Below are positions 7,265 to 14,871 of a DNA stretch of 64,000 nt, piece after piece. Both the position numbers and the translations under genes were made by a program. Each line of letters starts with the position of its first letter. Position 1 is the stretch's first letter. Source of the DNA: Candidatus Viridilinea mediisalina (GTDB lineage: Bacteria; Chloroflexota; Chloroflexia; Chloroflexales; Chloroflexaceae); contig NZ_NQWI01000014.1 in assembly GCF_002532535.1 (NCBI RefSeq), forward strand, positions 1-64,000, read 5' to 3'. The notes below the pieces were generated by a model that had not been told where the DNA came from, searched no databases, and was given only the letters and a program-made list of their open reading frames with translations.

Positions 7265-9067
7265 TTACGCCCCTGACACCAATTGCTCCAAGCGGCTCAC
7301 AAAACGCTCTAGCACACCAAAGGCTTGCTCCAGCGGCGCAGGGGTACTCATGTCAATCCCGGCGCGGCGGAGCGCCTCCAGCGGATAGACTGAACCACCG
7401 GCACGCAGGCACGCCAAATAGCGCTCCCGCGCATCGTTGCCACCATGCAGCACCAACTCGGCTAAGGCGTTCGCTGCTGCAATGCCGGAGGCGTATTGGT
7501 AAACATAGTAGCACGAGTAGAGGTGCGGAAACTGGGCCCACACGATCCCGTCGCGCACGGGATCGGCATACCCTTCAGGCCCATAGCCACGCACAAAGAG
7601 TTCATGCATGATCGCACTCATCCCATCCGCCGTCAAGGGTTCATGCGCTTCGGCCATGGTATGCACCCGTTGCTCAAACTCGGAGAGCAGCGGCATCAGG
7701 AAGAAGTAGCGATGGAAATTGGCCATGGCCTCTTCCAGCACCGCAATCTCCACGTCGCGGCTCAGGTTCTGCTTGAGCAGATGGGCCCGCATCAGCGCCT
7801 GGTTGAAGTTGGAGGCCACTTCGGCCACAAAGAGGCTGTAGTTGGCATAGATCGGCGGCTGGGTGGCATTGGCATGCCATGTGTGCAGCGAATGGCCCAA
7901 TTCGTGCGCCAGCGTACTTACACTACTCAATGTTCCATCATAGTTCATCAGAATAAATGGGTGCGTACCATAGCTCCCCGCTGAATAGGCGCCACTCTGT
8001 TTCCCCTGATTGGGGTAGCGATCCACCCAGCGCCCTTCGTTCAAACCGGAGCGCACCGTCGCCACATAGGTGTCACCCAATGGCGCAAAGGCATCACAGA
8101 GCAACTCGACCGCCTCGTCAAAGCGATACTGGGGCGAGGGGGCCAGTGGCGCAAACACATCATAGGCTTCAAAACGTTCCAGCCCTAACGCCCGCCGCTT
8201 CAGCGCCCAATAGCGGTGCCAGATTGAACTATGACGCTGACAAGCATCCAAGACCTGCTCATAAACGACGCGAGGGATATTGTTGCGAAAGAGGCTCGCC
8301 TCAAGCACACTTGCATACCCACGCGCATGGGCGTTGAAGACATCAGTCCGTACACTGCCGCTATAGATCGCCCCCAAGGTATTCTTAAAAGCTACAAAGC
8401 CATCCTGGTGGCTGGCCCATGCCTGTTGACGCAGGGTACGGTCGGGACTCTGCAAGAGCGCATCAATCGTCCCTGGTGCCACCTGATGGCGCTGACCCTG
8501 AGCATCCTGCGCCTCGGCAAAGCGCAACTCGCCCTCGGCAAGCATCAGGTAGGCGCTATAGGAGGCACTCAGCGGATCGTGTGCTTGGGCCAACAGCCGC
8601 TCAACTTCCGCCGAACGCACATAGGGGCCACGGCGCAACAGGTTTTCTACATAGTGATCATACCGCGCCAAGGCTGGCTCACTGGCCCGTAGTGCCGCCA
8701 AACGTTCCGCACCAAGCCCCAACAACTCCGGATCCACAAAGGCGATGGCACTCTCCAAACTCACATAGAGACTAATTGCCCGCCCACGCAGCCCCGCTGC
8801 AACTTGGTCGGTCGTATTCACATCAAAGCGCATCGAAGCATAGAGCAGCACGCGCCCGGCCAACACATACAGCCGCTGCGCCTCTTCAAACAAGGCCAAC
8901 AACGTTGCACCATCGTCCAGACGCCCAAGATACTGCGCCAACCCAGGCACCGCCGCTGTCAACGCATTGGCATCCGCCTCCCACGCAGCCTGGTCAGCAT
9001 AAACACTCGTAAGATTCCATGTATCTTCAAGCGCCACTTCATGGCGTTGAGGCAAGGAAGTTGTCAT
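7265..9067 (-). CDS. pepF: Oligoendopeptidase F (M3B), copy 1 of a tandem pair
   Basis: 600-residue M3B peptidase and first gene of the pair. Zinc-binding HELGH sits in STLAHELGHSLHTWH at about residue 387, with third-ligand region VAEVASNFNQALM. The C-terminal YQYASGIAAANALAE matches the corresponding region of the paralogue. AAAGGAA lies about six bases before the ATG. A palindromic MITE-like element separates it from the divergent inositol monophosphatase-like gene. Confidence 0.94.
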   Translation of the reverse strand: MTTSLPQRHEVALEDTWNLTSVYADQAAWEADANALTAAVPGLAQYLGRLDDGATLLALFEEAQRLYVLAGRVLLYASMRFDVNTTDQVAAGLRGRAISLYVSLESAIAFVDPELLGLGAERLAALRASEPALARYDHYVENLLRRGPYVRSAEVERLLAQAHDPLSASYSAYLMLAEGELRFAEAQDAQGQRHQVAPGTIDALLQSPDRTLRQQAWASHQDGFVAFKNTLGAIYSGSVRTDVFNAHARGYASVLEASLFRNNIPRVVYEQVLDACQRHSSIWHRYWALKRRALGLERFEAYDVFAPLAPSPQYRFDEAVELLCDAFAPLGDTYVATVRSGLNEGRWVDRYPNQGKQSGAYSAGSYGTHPFILMNYDGTLSSVSTLAHELGHSLHTWHANATQPPIYANYSLFVAEVASNFNQALMRAHLLKQNLSRDVEIAVLEEAMANFHRYFFLMPLLSEFEQRVHTMAEAHEPLTADGMSAIMHELFVRGYGPEGYADPVRDGIVWAQFPHLYSCYYVYQYASGIAAANALAELVLHGGNDARERYLACLRAGGSVYPLEALRRAGIDMSTPAPLEQAFGVLERFVSRLEQLVSGA

Positions 9068-9161
9068 ATGGTTCCTTTCAGGTTTGGAGAGGTTTTACAC
9101 TGGTTGGGATGGTTTCAGGCTACGTTACAGTCATGAGGATCCCAAGGCACTCTGAAGCCTC

Positions 9162-9263
9162 AGAAGCTGTCTGAAAAGCTAGTGGGCGCACGTTGGAGTG
9201 CCGGCTTTAGCCGGCTGAAGCCGGCACTCCAACGCCAGTTGATAGACTTCTCAGACAGCCTCT
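9162..9263. repeat. MITE-like palindromic element, GCTGTCTGAAAAG family
   Basis: Roughly 102 bp with terminal inverted repeats AGAAGCTGTCTGAAAAG and CTTCTCAGACAGCCTCT and a near-perfect central hairpin GGAGTGCCGGCTTTAGCCGG and its complement. It has no coding capacity. Other copies: 33424, 50005, 52031, and a core at 3011. All full copies are intergenic. Confidence 0.9.
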
Positions 9264-9310
9264 CAGCCCTATTTCCTATCTCCTGCTTCCTGTATCCTTC
9301 CCTGATTGTA

Positions 9311-9338
9311 TTGTAGCACTCACTACCCATGTTACAAT
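9311..9338 (+). promoter_or_regulatory. Probable sigma-70 promoter of the inositol monophosphatase-like gene
   Basis: TTGTAG (9311-9316), 16-bp spacer, TACAAT (9333-9338), about 46 bases before ATG 9384. Its position supports that ATG over the longer reading frame beginning at 9306. Confidence 0.55.
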
Positions 9339-9383
9339 AGCACTAGTTTTACGCTTACCTACTCACGCTTACCGAGGTGCCTC

Positions 9384-10166
9384 ATGCTCAATTTTGTCAT
9401 CGATCTGGCCCTGCGTGCTGGTGCTGTCCTACGGGCACGCTTTGCTGAACGCCGCGAAGTGACGGCGAAGGGCTTTGCTGATGTCGTCACCGATGCCGAT
9501 CATGCGAGTGAGGCTCTGATTGTGGCCGCCATCCGTGAACGCTTTTCCGACCACGCGATTCTAGCTGAAGAGGGCGGTGCGGTTGGGGCAGAGGCTGAAT
9601 ACCAGTGGTTGGTTGATCCGCTTGATGGGACGCTCAACTATCTGCATGGCTTGCCGCTCTTCTGTGTCTCCCTGGCTGTGCTGCGGCGCGGTGAGTTGCA
9701 CCTCGCAGCCGTCTATGATCCCATGCGCGATGAACTCTTTGCCGCTGAACGTGGCGGTGGGGCACGCTGTAATGGACGGAAACTCCAGGTCTCCCAGACG
9801 CCTACGTTGGCGCAGGCGCTACTCACCACTGGCTTTCCCTACAACCGCTTCAGCCAACCCGATAACAATCTGCGCGAACACAACCATCTGCTGCTCAAAG
9901 CCCAAGATATTCGCCGCCCCGGCTCGGCGGCTCTCGACCTCTGCGCAGTTGCGGCGGGCCGCAGTGATGCCCACTGGGAGTTGGGCCTGAGCCCCTGGGA
10001 TGTGGCGGCTGGCGCACTGCTTGTGCTAGAGGCGGGGGGCACCATCACCAACTGGGCCGATGAGCCTTGGCATGCCGATGATCCCCGAATGGTTGCCTCC
10101 AATGGTTTGATCCATGATGAACTACTGCGTGAATTGGCCAGCGCACGCCGTGAGGATGTAGACTAA
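9384..10166 (+). CDS. Inositol monophosphatase family protein
   Basis: Mg-dependent, lithium-sensitive type phosphatase fold of about 260 residues. Metal-binding motifs are complete: the Glu pair in ILAEEGG, DPLDGTLNY (motif A) and WDVAAGALLVLEAGG (motif B). The family acts on inositol-1-phosphate, histidinol phosphate, PAP or fructose-1,6-bisphosphate; the sequence does not settle which. ATG 9384 is chosen because GAGGTG lies about seven bases upstream, a promoter lies at 9311-9338, and homologues begin near LNFVIDLALRAG. Confidence 0.9.
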   Translation: MLNFVIDLALRAGAVLRARFAERREVTAKGFADVVTDADHASEALIVAAIRERFSDHAILAEEGGAVGAEAEYQWLVDPLDGTLNYLHGLPLFCVSLAVLRRGELHLAAVYDPMRDELFAAERGGGARCNGRKLQVSQTPTLAQALLTTGFPYNRFSQPDNNLREHNHLLLKAQDIRRPGSAALDLCAVAAGRSDAHWELGLSPWDVAAGALLVLEAGGTITNWADEPWHADDPRMVASNGLIHDELLRELASARREDVD

Positions 10167-10168
10167 TG

Positions 10169-10263
10169 CCAAATTTCGATAGCCGATAGCTAAAAGCCGA
10201 ACATGGCGTCCCAATGCGCTTGATGGTCATTGTGCATGCGCCATGTTCAACAAGAATTGGTAG
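10169..10263. repeat. Dispersed repeat with 7-bp tail (GATAGCC-type copy)
   Basis: In this copy the order is reversed: period-7 units (CGATAGC) come first, then ACATGGCGTCCCAATGCG, the complement of the conserved block. It occupies the whole gap between the phosphatase and the radical SAM gene. Confidence 0.75.
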
Positions 10264-10266
10264 ACT

Positions 10267-11325
10267 ATGGCTTACTACATCCGCGACTCATTGCACGATG
10301 CGCCCGCCCTGAGCCAGCGTCGCCCTACCATCAACGAATTCTTCCTCTCCAGCTATACTCTGAGCATCTATAGTGGTTGTGAGCTTGGGTGCCCCTACTG
10401 CGATAGCTGGATCTATAGTGATCGCCCGCTCAATGAGACCATCAGCGTACCGCTCGATCTGCCCCAGCGCCTCGCTCAAGAGCTGGACAACGTGGACCGT
10501 GGCGACCTGATTGCCATTAGTGCGCTCAGTGATCCCTATCAGCCCGCCGAGCAGACCTACCGCCTCACCCGCCAAGTTCTCCAAGTCTTGGCCGATCGCG
10601 GTCAACCTACCCTCGTGCTGACCAAGAGCGCCACGGTGCTTGAAGATACTGCGCTGCTGCAACGGATCAATGAGCAGAGCCTAGCAATCGTGATGACCAC
10701 GCTGCTCACTGCTGATCCCCATCTTGCCCCGCGACTCGAGGGTAAAGCGCCACCGCCAGCCCTGCGCCTTGAGATGTTGGCCGAGTTGAAACGAGCAGGC
10801 GTACCAGTGGGGGTCGCCCTGCTGCCCATTATGCCCTATGTCAACGACACCGACAGTGGTCTGCGTAGCCTCCTGCGCGCTTGTGCCGCCGCCCAGGTTG
10901 ATTTTGTTATCTGGGACTACTTGCACATCCCGAATGAGCGCCACCGCTTCCGGATCAATGAGATTCTCGCTCGCCTCGGCTCCTATCCGGCCAGTTACTA
11001 CCGCGACATCTATGCTGAACAGACGGTCGTCAGCAGCGCCTACCGCCAAGAGCGCGATGCAACCATCGCCACCCGCTGCAACGGCCTAGCCCTTGAGCTT
11101 CGTGCCCCCCACCGCCTCTTTGCCGGACGGCTCGCCCCACGCAACGAAGCGGCCCTCCTGCTCAAACACGCCGCCTTCCGCGATCGCACCAGTGGCCGCG
11201 ACCATATCGCCACCATCCAGCGCGAACTCGCCGATCAGATCTATACTGGGAATATTGATCCCAATGCAATCAAACAGACGCCCCTTGCGCCGATTATTTG
11301 TCCGCTTTTAGGGCTTGAGCCGTAG
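10267..11325 (+). CDS. Radical SAM protein, spore photoproduct lyase-like/Rv2578c group
   Basis: 352-residue radical SAM enzyme. The iron-sulphur motif is CELGCPYC (CxxxCxxC) at about residues 38-45, preceded by NEFFLSSYTLSIYSG, followed by SDPYQPAE and a TIM-barrel-like middle (LLPIMPYVND). This arrangement resembles SPL-like radical SAM proteins of unknown reaction rather than true spore photoproduct lyase. Substrate unknown. The ATG has no clear Shine-Dalgarno because a dispersed repeat abuts it. Confidence 0.85.
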   Translation: MAYYIRDSLHDAPALSQRRPTINEFFLSSYTLSIYSGCELGCPYCDSWIYSDRPLNETISVPLDLPQRLAQELDNVDRGDLIAISALSDPYQPAEQTYRLTRQVLQVLADRGQPTLVLTKSATVLEDTALLQRINEQSLAIVMTTLLTADPHLAPRLEGKAPPPALRLEMLAELKRAGVPVGVALLPIMPYVNDTDSGLRSLLRACAAAQVDFVIWDYLHIPNERHRFRINEILARLGSYPASYYRDIYAEQTVVSSAYRQERDATIATRCNGLALELRAPHRLFAGRLAPRNEAALLLKHAAFRDRTSGRDHIATIQRELADQIYTGNIDPNAIKQTPLAPIICPLLGLEP

Positions 11326-11340
11326 TATTGTTGGGGCTAT

Positions 11341-11476
11341 CTTTTTGTTAGCGCGAAGAAACCTTGGGCTCGTGGGGGTGCGTCGCGTTGGCTGAGCTTG
11401 TCGAAGCCACCGCGACGTTGGCTTCGACAGGCTCAGCCAACGTCGCGGCCCAGGGCTTCTTTGCGCTAACAAAGAG
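11341..11476. repeat. Element with inverted ends TTGTTAGCGCGAAGAA
   Basis: Left end CTTTTTGTTAGCGCGAAGAA and right end TTCTTTGCGCTAACAAAG form a long imperfect inverted repeat around a hairpin containing GGCTTCGACAGGCTCAGCC. A second copy lies at 21991-22134. Both are intergenic and non-coding. T-runs beyond the arms could let it terminate transcription. Confidence 0.75.
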
Positions 11477-11530
11477 TTTTTTTGTGAGGCTTCGCCTCAC
11501 CCACAGGAAGCCTTACCTTGAGGTTGCCTT

Positions 11531-12883
11531 ATGTCACTAGAAGATCTGCAAAAAGATCGCAGCGAAGCGGCACTTGCCGACTTCAATCGGGCACTTGCAT
11601 TGGATCCCGACTACATCTGGGCACGTTACCAACGCGGCCAATTGTTGCGTGAACTAGGGCACTACGACGAAGCCTTGGCCGATTTGCGCCATGCGGCAAG
11701 CCTCGAACCCGAAGAAGCACCAGTCTATGCTGAATTAGGTGAGGTTCTGCGCCTCACCCGCAACTACGAAGAAGCGGTGCAAGCCTTTAGCCAAGCCCTC
11801 GTCCTACGCCCCGACTACCCCTGGGCCTTGGGGAGCCGCGGTCAGAGTCTGCGGGCTCTGCGCCGTCACGCTGAGGCGCTGGCCGATCTGACACGGGCCA
11901 GCGAGTTGGCCCCCGAGATGGCCTGGATCATCGCCGAACAGGGCGAGGTGCTGCGCGTGATGGGGCGCTACGACGAAGCGATTGCTGCATTCTCGCGGGC
12001 CATTGAGCTAGAACCCAACTACGTCTGGGCCCTTGGCCACCGCGCCGTCTGCTACCGCGAACAAGGGCGCTACAGCGAGGCCCTGGCCGATCTGGACTAC
12101 GCCCTTGAACTGACGCCCAACGAAGCGTGGCTCTTCGCCGAACGGGGTGAGGTGCGACGACTCCACGATCAGGTGGAAGAAGCACTTGAAGATCTCGACC
12201 GAGCGCTTGAGTTGGAACCAGACTACAGTTGGGCTTTAGGCAGCCGTGGGGCGACCCATCGCTCCCTAGGCAACCATGATGCCGCCCTCGCCGATTTTGC
12301 CCAAGCCCTCGAACTCGATCCCGCCTACGTTTGGGTCTACATGCAACGTGGCTCGCTCTACCGCACCACAGGCCGCCATGAACAGGCGCTGGCCGATTTT
12401 ACCAATGTGATCCAACTCGATCCCAAGCACAGCGGTGCCTATGCCGAGCGGGGCGAAATCTACCGCCTACGCCGCCAGTACGCCCAAGCCCTCACCGATT
12501 TCACCCAAGCCATCACCTTGCGCCCCAACTACGCCTGGGCCTTAGGCAGCCGTGGCCAGACCTATCGCGCCCTCAGTCGCTACGACGAAGCGATTGCCGA
12601 TCTCTCGCAAGCCTCCGCCCTGCGCCCCGAGGTCGCCTGGATTATTGCCGAACGCGGTGAATGTTACCGCCTCTCGAAACGCTTTGACGAAGCGATCAAC
12701 GACTTCAACCAAGCCCTCGACATGAATCCGCAAGACTCGTGGACGCTCAGCCGACGTGGTGCCGCCTATCAAGCCCTGCAGATCTTTGAAGAAGCCTACA
12801 TTGATCTCACCCGCGCTATTGAAATTGACCCCAAAAACGCATGGGCCTGGGCCCAACGCGGCAGCCTCTTTCGCCAGATGTAA
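11531..12883 (+). CDS. Tetratricopeptide repeat protein (12 full TPRs)
   Basis: 450 residues made almost entirely of 34-residue TPR units, with partial units at both ends. Units alternate between two types, one starting WALGSRGQ and one starting AWIIAERGE, giving a 68-residue super-period that points to growth by duplication of TPR pairs. There is no signal peptide or membrane segment, so a cytoplasmic protein-interaction scaffold is likely. The partner is unknown. GAGGTTG precedes the ATG. Confidence 0.88.
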   Translation: MSLEDLQKDRSEAALADFNRALALDPDYIWARYQRGQLLRELGHYDEALADLRHAASLEPEEAPVYAELGEVLRLTRNYEEAVQAFSQALVLRPDYPWALGSRGQSLRALRRHAEALADLTRASELAPEMAWIIAEQGEVLRVMGRYDEAIAAFSRAIELEPNYVWALGHRAVCYREQGRYSEALADLDYALELTPNEAWLFAERGEVRRLHDQVEEALEDLDRALELEPDYSWALGSRGATHRSLGNHDAALADFAQALELDPAYVWVYMQRGSLYRTTGRHEQALADFTNVIQLDPKHSGAYAERGEIYRLRRQYAQALTDFTQAITLRPNYAWALGSRGQTYRALSRYDEAIADLSQASALRPEVAWIIAERGECYRLSKRFDEAINDFNQALDMNPQDSWTLSRRGAAYQALQIFEEAYIDLTRAIEIDPKNAWAWAQRGSLFRQM

Positions 12884-12887
12884 TGCC

Positions 12888-12923
12888 ATGTCCGGCAATC
12901 TACAATCTACAATCTACAATGAT
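12888..12923. repeat. Short copy of the heptamer-tail repeat before moaC
   Basis: GCCATGTCCGGC followed by three to four CAATCTA units ends directly at the moaC start codon, so the moaC 5' region has no visible ribosome-binding site. Confidence 0.75.
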
Positions 12924-13436
12924 ATGAGCACAAAAAAACCAACTGATTTTACCCATCTAAATAGCGACGGCCATGCCCACATGGTTGACATCGGGGCTAA
13001 AGCATCAACCCAACGCGAAGCTGTGGCCCGTGGGCTCGTGAGCATGCAAGCCGAAACCCTGCAACGCATCCTCAGTGGTGAGCTACCCAAGGGCGATGTC
13101 TTGGCTGTAGCACGCGTGGCTGGCATTATGGCTGCCAAACGTACCCCTGAGATCATCCCACTCTGCCATAGTCTTATGCTTACCCACGTTGCCCTGCGGA
13201 TTATCCCTGATCCAGTTGACCAGTCTGTGTTGATCGAAGCTACGGTACGCACTAATGGACCAACGGGAGTCGAGATGGAGGCGCTTACCGCCGTAAGTGC
13301 CGCCGCACTCACCATCTATGATATGTGCAAAGCGGTGGATCGCACCATGCAGATCAAAGCTATCCGGCTCGCCGAGAAGCGTGGCGGAAGCAGTGGGGAG
13401 TTTATCTTAGAGAAGGACCCAGAAACGAGAGAATAG
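12924..13436 (+). CDS. moaC: Cyclic pyranopterin monophosphate synthase MoaC
   Basis: Second enzyme of molybdenum cofactor synthesis; with the radical SAM enzyme MoaA it makes cyclic pyranopterin monophosphate from GTP. About 170 residues, the family norm. Signatures: [18 protein letters not shown] at the N-terminus, [25 protein letters not shown] and the C-terminal KRGGSSGEF. No other Moa gene is in the window. ATG 12924 was chosen because residues upstream derive from a repeat and the TPR gene. Confidence 0.95.
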   Translation: MSTKKPTDFTHLNSDGHAHMVDIGAKASTQREAVARGLVSMQAETLQRILSGELPKGDVLAVARVAGIMAAKRTPEIIPLCHSLMLTHVALRIIPDPVDQSVLIEATVRTNGPTGVEMEALTAVSAAALTIYDMCKAVDRTMQIKAIRLAEKRGGSSGEFILEKDPETRE

Positions 13437-13471
13437 GTTTGCGGCATCAGGATGCTTGCAGCACCATGTGT

Positions 13472-14431
13472 CTACAATTTTCGCAAATAAACCTGCTCTA
13501 ACATATGGCGCTCACCCTTCTCCAAAATCAGATCGGCACGTTCGCGGGTGGGTTCAATGTTTTGCTTAAGATTGACATAGTTAATTTCGCGCCAGATGCG
13601 TCGCGCCGTTGCAATGGCCTCCTCTTCACTCAGTTCGGCGTAGCGCCGAAAATAGGAAGATGGGTTGCGAAATGCGGTTTCGCGCAGGCGGATGAAACGT
13701 TCAATGTACCACTGCTGCAAATGGCGTTCGTCTGCATCTACATAGATCGAAAAATCGAAGAAGTCGGAGACAAAGACCTGGGGGGTACGTGCCGGACGCC
13801 CGCCGCGCTGGAGAACATTGAGCCCCTCGACGATCAGAATATCGGGGCAATCGATCACTTGCGTCAACATCGGCATAATGTCATAGGTCAGATGGGAATA
13901 GAGCGGTACCTCAAGGTAGGGCAACCCCGATTTGACATTGGCCATGAACTCAATCAGCATGCGCCGGTCGTAGCTCTCCGGGAAGCCTTTGCGGTGCATG
14001 ATCCCACGCTCTTGCAAGATCCGATTGGGGTACAAGAAGCCATCAGTCGTAATCAGATCGACCGCCAATTCCGGGTGTTGCCGAGCCAGTAGGGCTTGCA
14101 GAATGCGCGCCGTGCTGCTTTTGCCCACCGCCACACTCCCAGCAATCCCAATCACATAGGGGACGCGCCCTTGCGATGGGCTCCCCAAAAAGACATTGGT
14201 CACCTGGTAGAGTTGCTGCGAAGCTTCATAGTACAGTTGCAGCAAACGTAACAGCGGCATATAAATGTCGGCTACATCGTCGAGCGAAACCGTGTCGTTC
14301 AGACTAACCATCCGGTCAAGTTCGTATGTGGTCAAGGGTAGCTGCGCCCCATTGCGCAAACGCGCCCAGTCGGACCGAGAAAAGCGGAGGTATGGGCTCA
14401 CGCCATGTTCGGCAGCGAAGGTGGTGACCAT
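13472..14431 (-). CDS. coaA: Type I pantothenate kinase
   Basis: Phosphorylates pantothenate, the first step of coenzyme A synthesis. 319 residues, typical of the bacterial CoaA type. The P-loop is [12 protein letters not shown] (about residues 98-109); DGFLYPN and VEGLNVLQ follow as in the family. coaD, a later step of the same pathway, lies at 51501-51986. The gene is alone on its strand, convergent with moaC. Confidence 0.95.
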   Translation of the reverse strand: MVTTFAAEHGVSPYLRFSRSDWARLRNGAQLPLTTYELDRMVSLNDTVSLDDVADIYMPLLRLLQLYYEASQQLYQVTNVFLGSPSQGRVPYVIGIAGSVAVGKSSTARILQALLARQHPELAVDLITTDGFLYPNRILQERGIMHRKGFPESYDRRMLIEFMANVKSGLPYLEVPLYSHLTYDIMPMLTQVIDCPDILIVEGLNVLQRGGRPARTPQVFVSDFFDFSIYVDADERHLQQWYIERFIRLRETAFRNPSSYFRRYAELSEEEAIATARRIWREINYVNLKQNIEPTRERADLILEKGERHMLEQVYLRKL

Positions 14432-14521
14432 CTCAGTGTCTCGATTCCCTTTTGATCTTCAATTGTGTAGAGGGAATTATGCCACATCTTTAACAATACG
14501 GTGAAGCCGCCCCGCTACGAT

Positions 14522-14550
14522 TTGCATCTTTGGGCAGAGTATGCTACAAT
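14522..14550 (+). promoter_or_regulatory. Promoter of tRNA-Gly
   Basis: TTGCAT (14522-14527), exactly 17 bp, then TACAAT (14545-14550) preceded by TGC (extended -10). The tRNA begins 26 bases downstream. Confidence 0.75.
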
Positions 14551-14575
14551 CTCTCTTGTCAGTTTGAGAGCCCTC

Positions 14576-14651
14576 GCGGGAGTGGCTCAGTTGGTAGAGC
14601 GACACCTTGCCAAGGTGTAGGTCGCGGGTTCGAATCCCGTCTCCCGCTCCA
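14576..14651 (+). tRNA. tRNA-Gly (anticodon GCC)
   Basis: Full cloverleaf of 76 nt including encoded CCA. The acceptor pairs GCGGGAG with CTCCCGC, the D-arm holds GGCTCAGTTGGTAGAGC, the anticodon loop TTGCCAA is closed by ACACC/GGTGT, and the T-arm holds GGTTCGAATCC. Discriminator base is U. The gene stands alone with its own promoter and a following hairpin. Confidence 0.98.
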
Positions 14652-14656
14652 TTAAG

Positions 14657-14689
14657 ACTGCCGGTACTCTGAACATGAGTGCCGGCAGT
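14657..14689 (+). terminator. Hairpin terminator after tRNA-Gly
   Basis: ACTGCCGGTACTC pairs with GAGTGCCGGCAGT over a 7-base loop, with one G-T mismatch. The T-run after it is short (TTT). Confidence 0.6.
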
Positions 14690-14700
14690 TTGCATGAGGG

Positions 14701-14785
14701 AAGGATACAGTAACAAGAAAATGGAAAATAGAAAATAGGTTTTTGCGCAATGCCTTTCAAATAAGCTCGCGCAAAGCCGCAAAGG
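14701..14785. repeat. Dispersed ~85-bp repeat (inverted copy at 33631)
   Basis: Holds AAGGATACAG, an AT-rich GAAAATAGAAAATAGG stretch, CTTTCAAATAAGCTCGCGC and AAAGCCGCAAAGG. The same blocks occur in the opposite orientation at 33631-33718. No gene was seen between the tRNA terminator and the PBP gene. Confidence 0.75.
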
Positions 14786-14871
14786 TTTGGCGCTCATATG
14801 CAAAAAACTTTGCGCCCTTGCGCCTTTGCGTCAACAAACCCGTCGTATTTGAAAGGTATCGGGTTTTTGCG

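Noticed and set aside
10267..11325. True spore photoproduct lyase
   Set aside because: Only the radical SAM motif and overall resemblance are present; the family assignment to a specific repair reaction is not supported.
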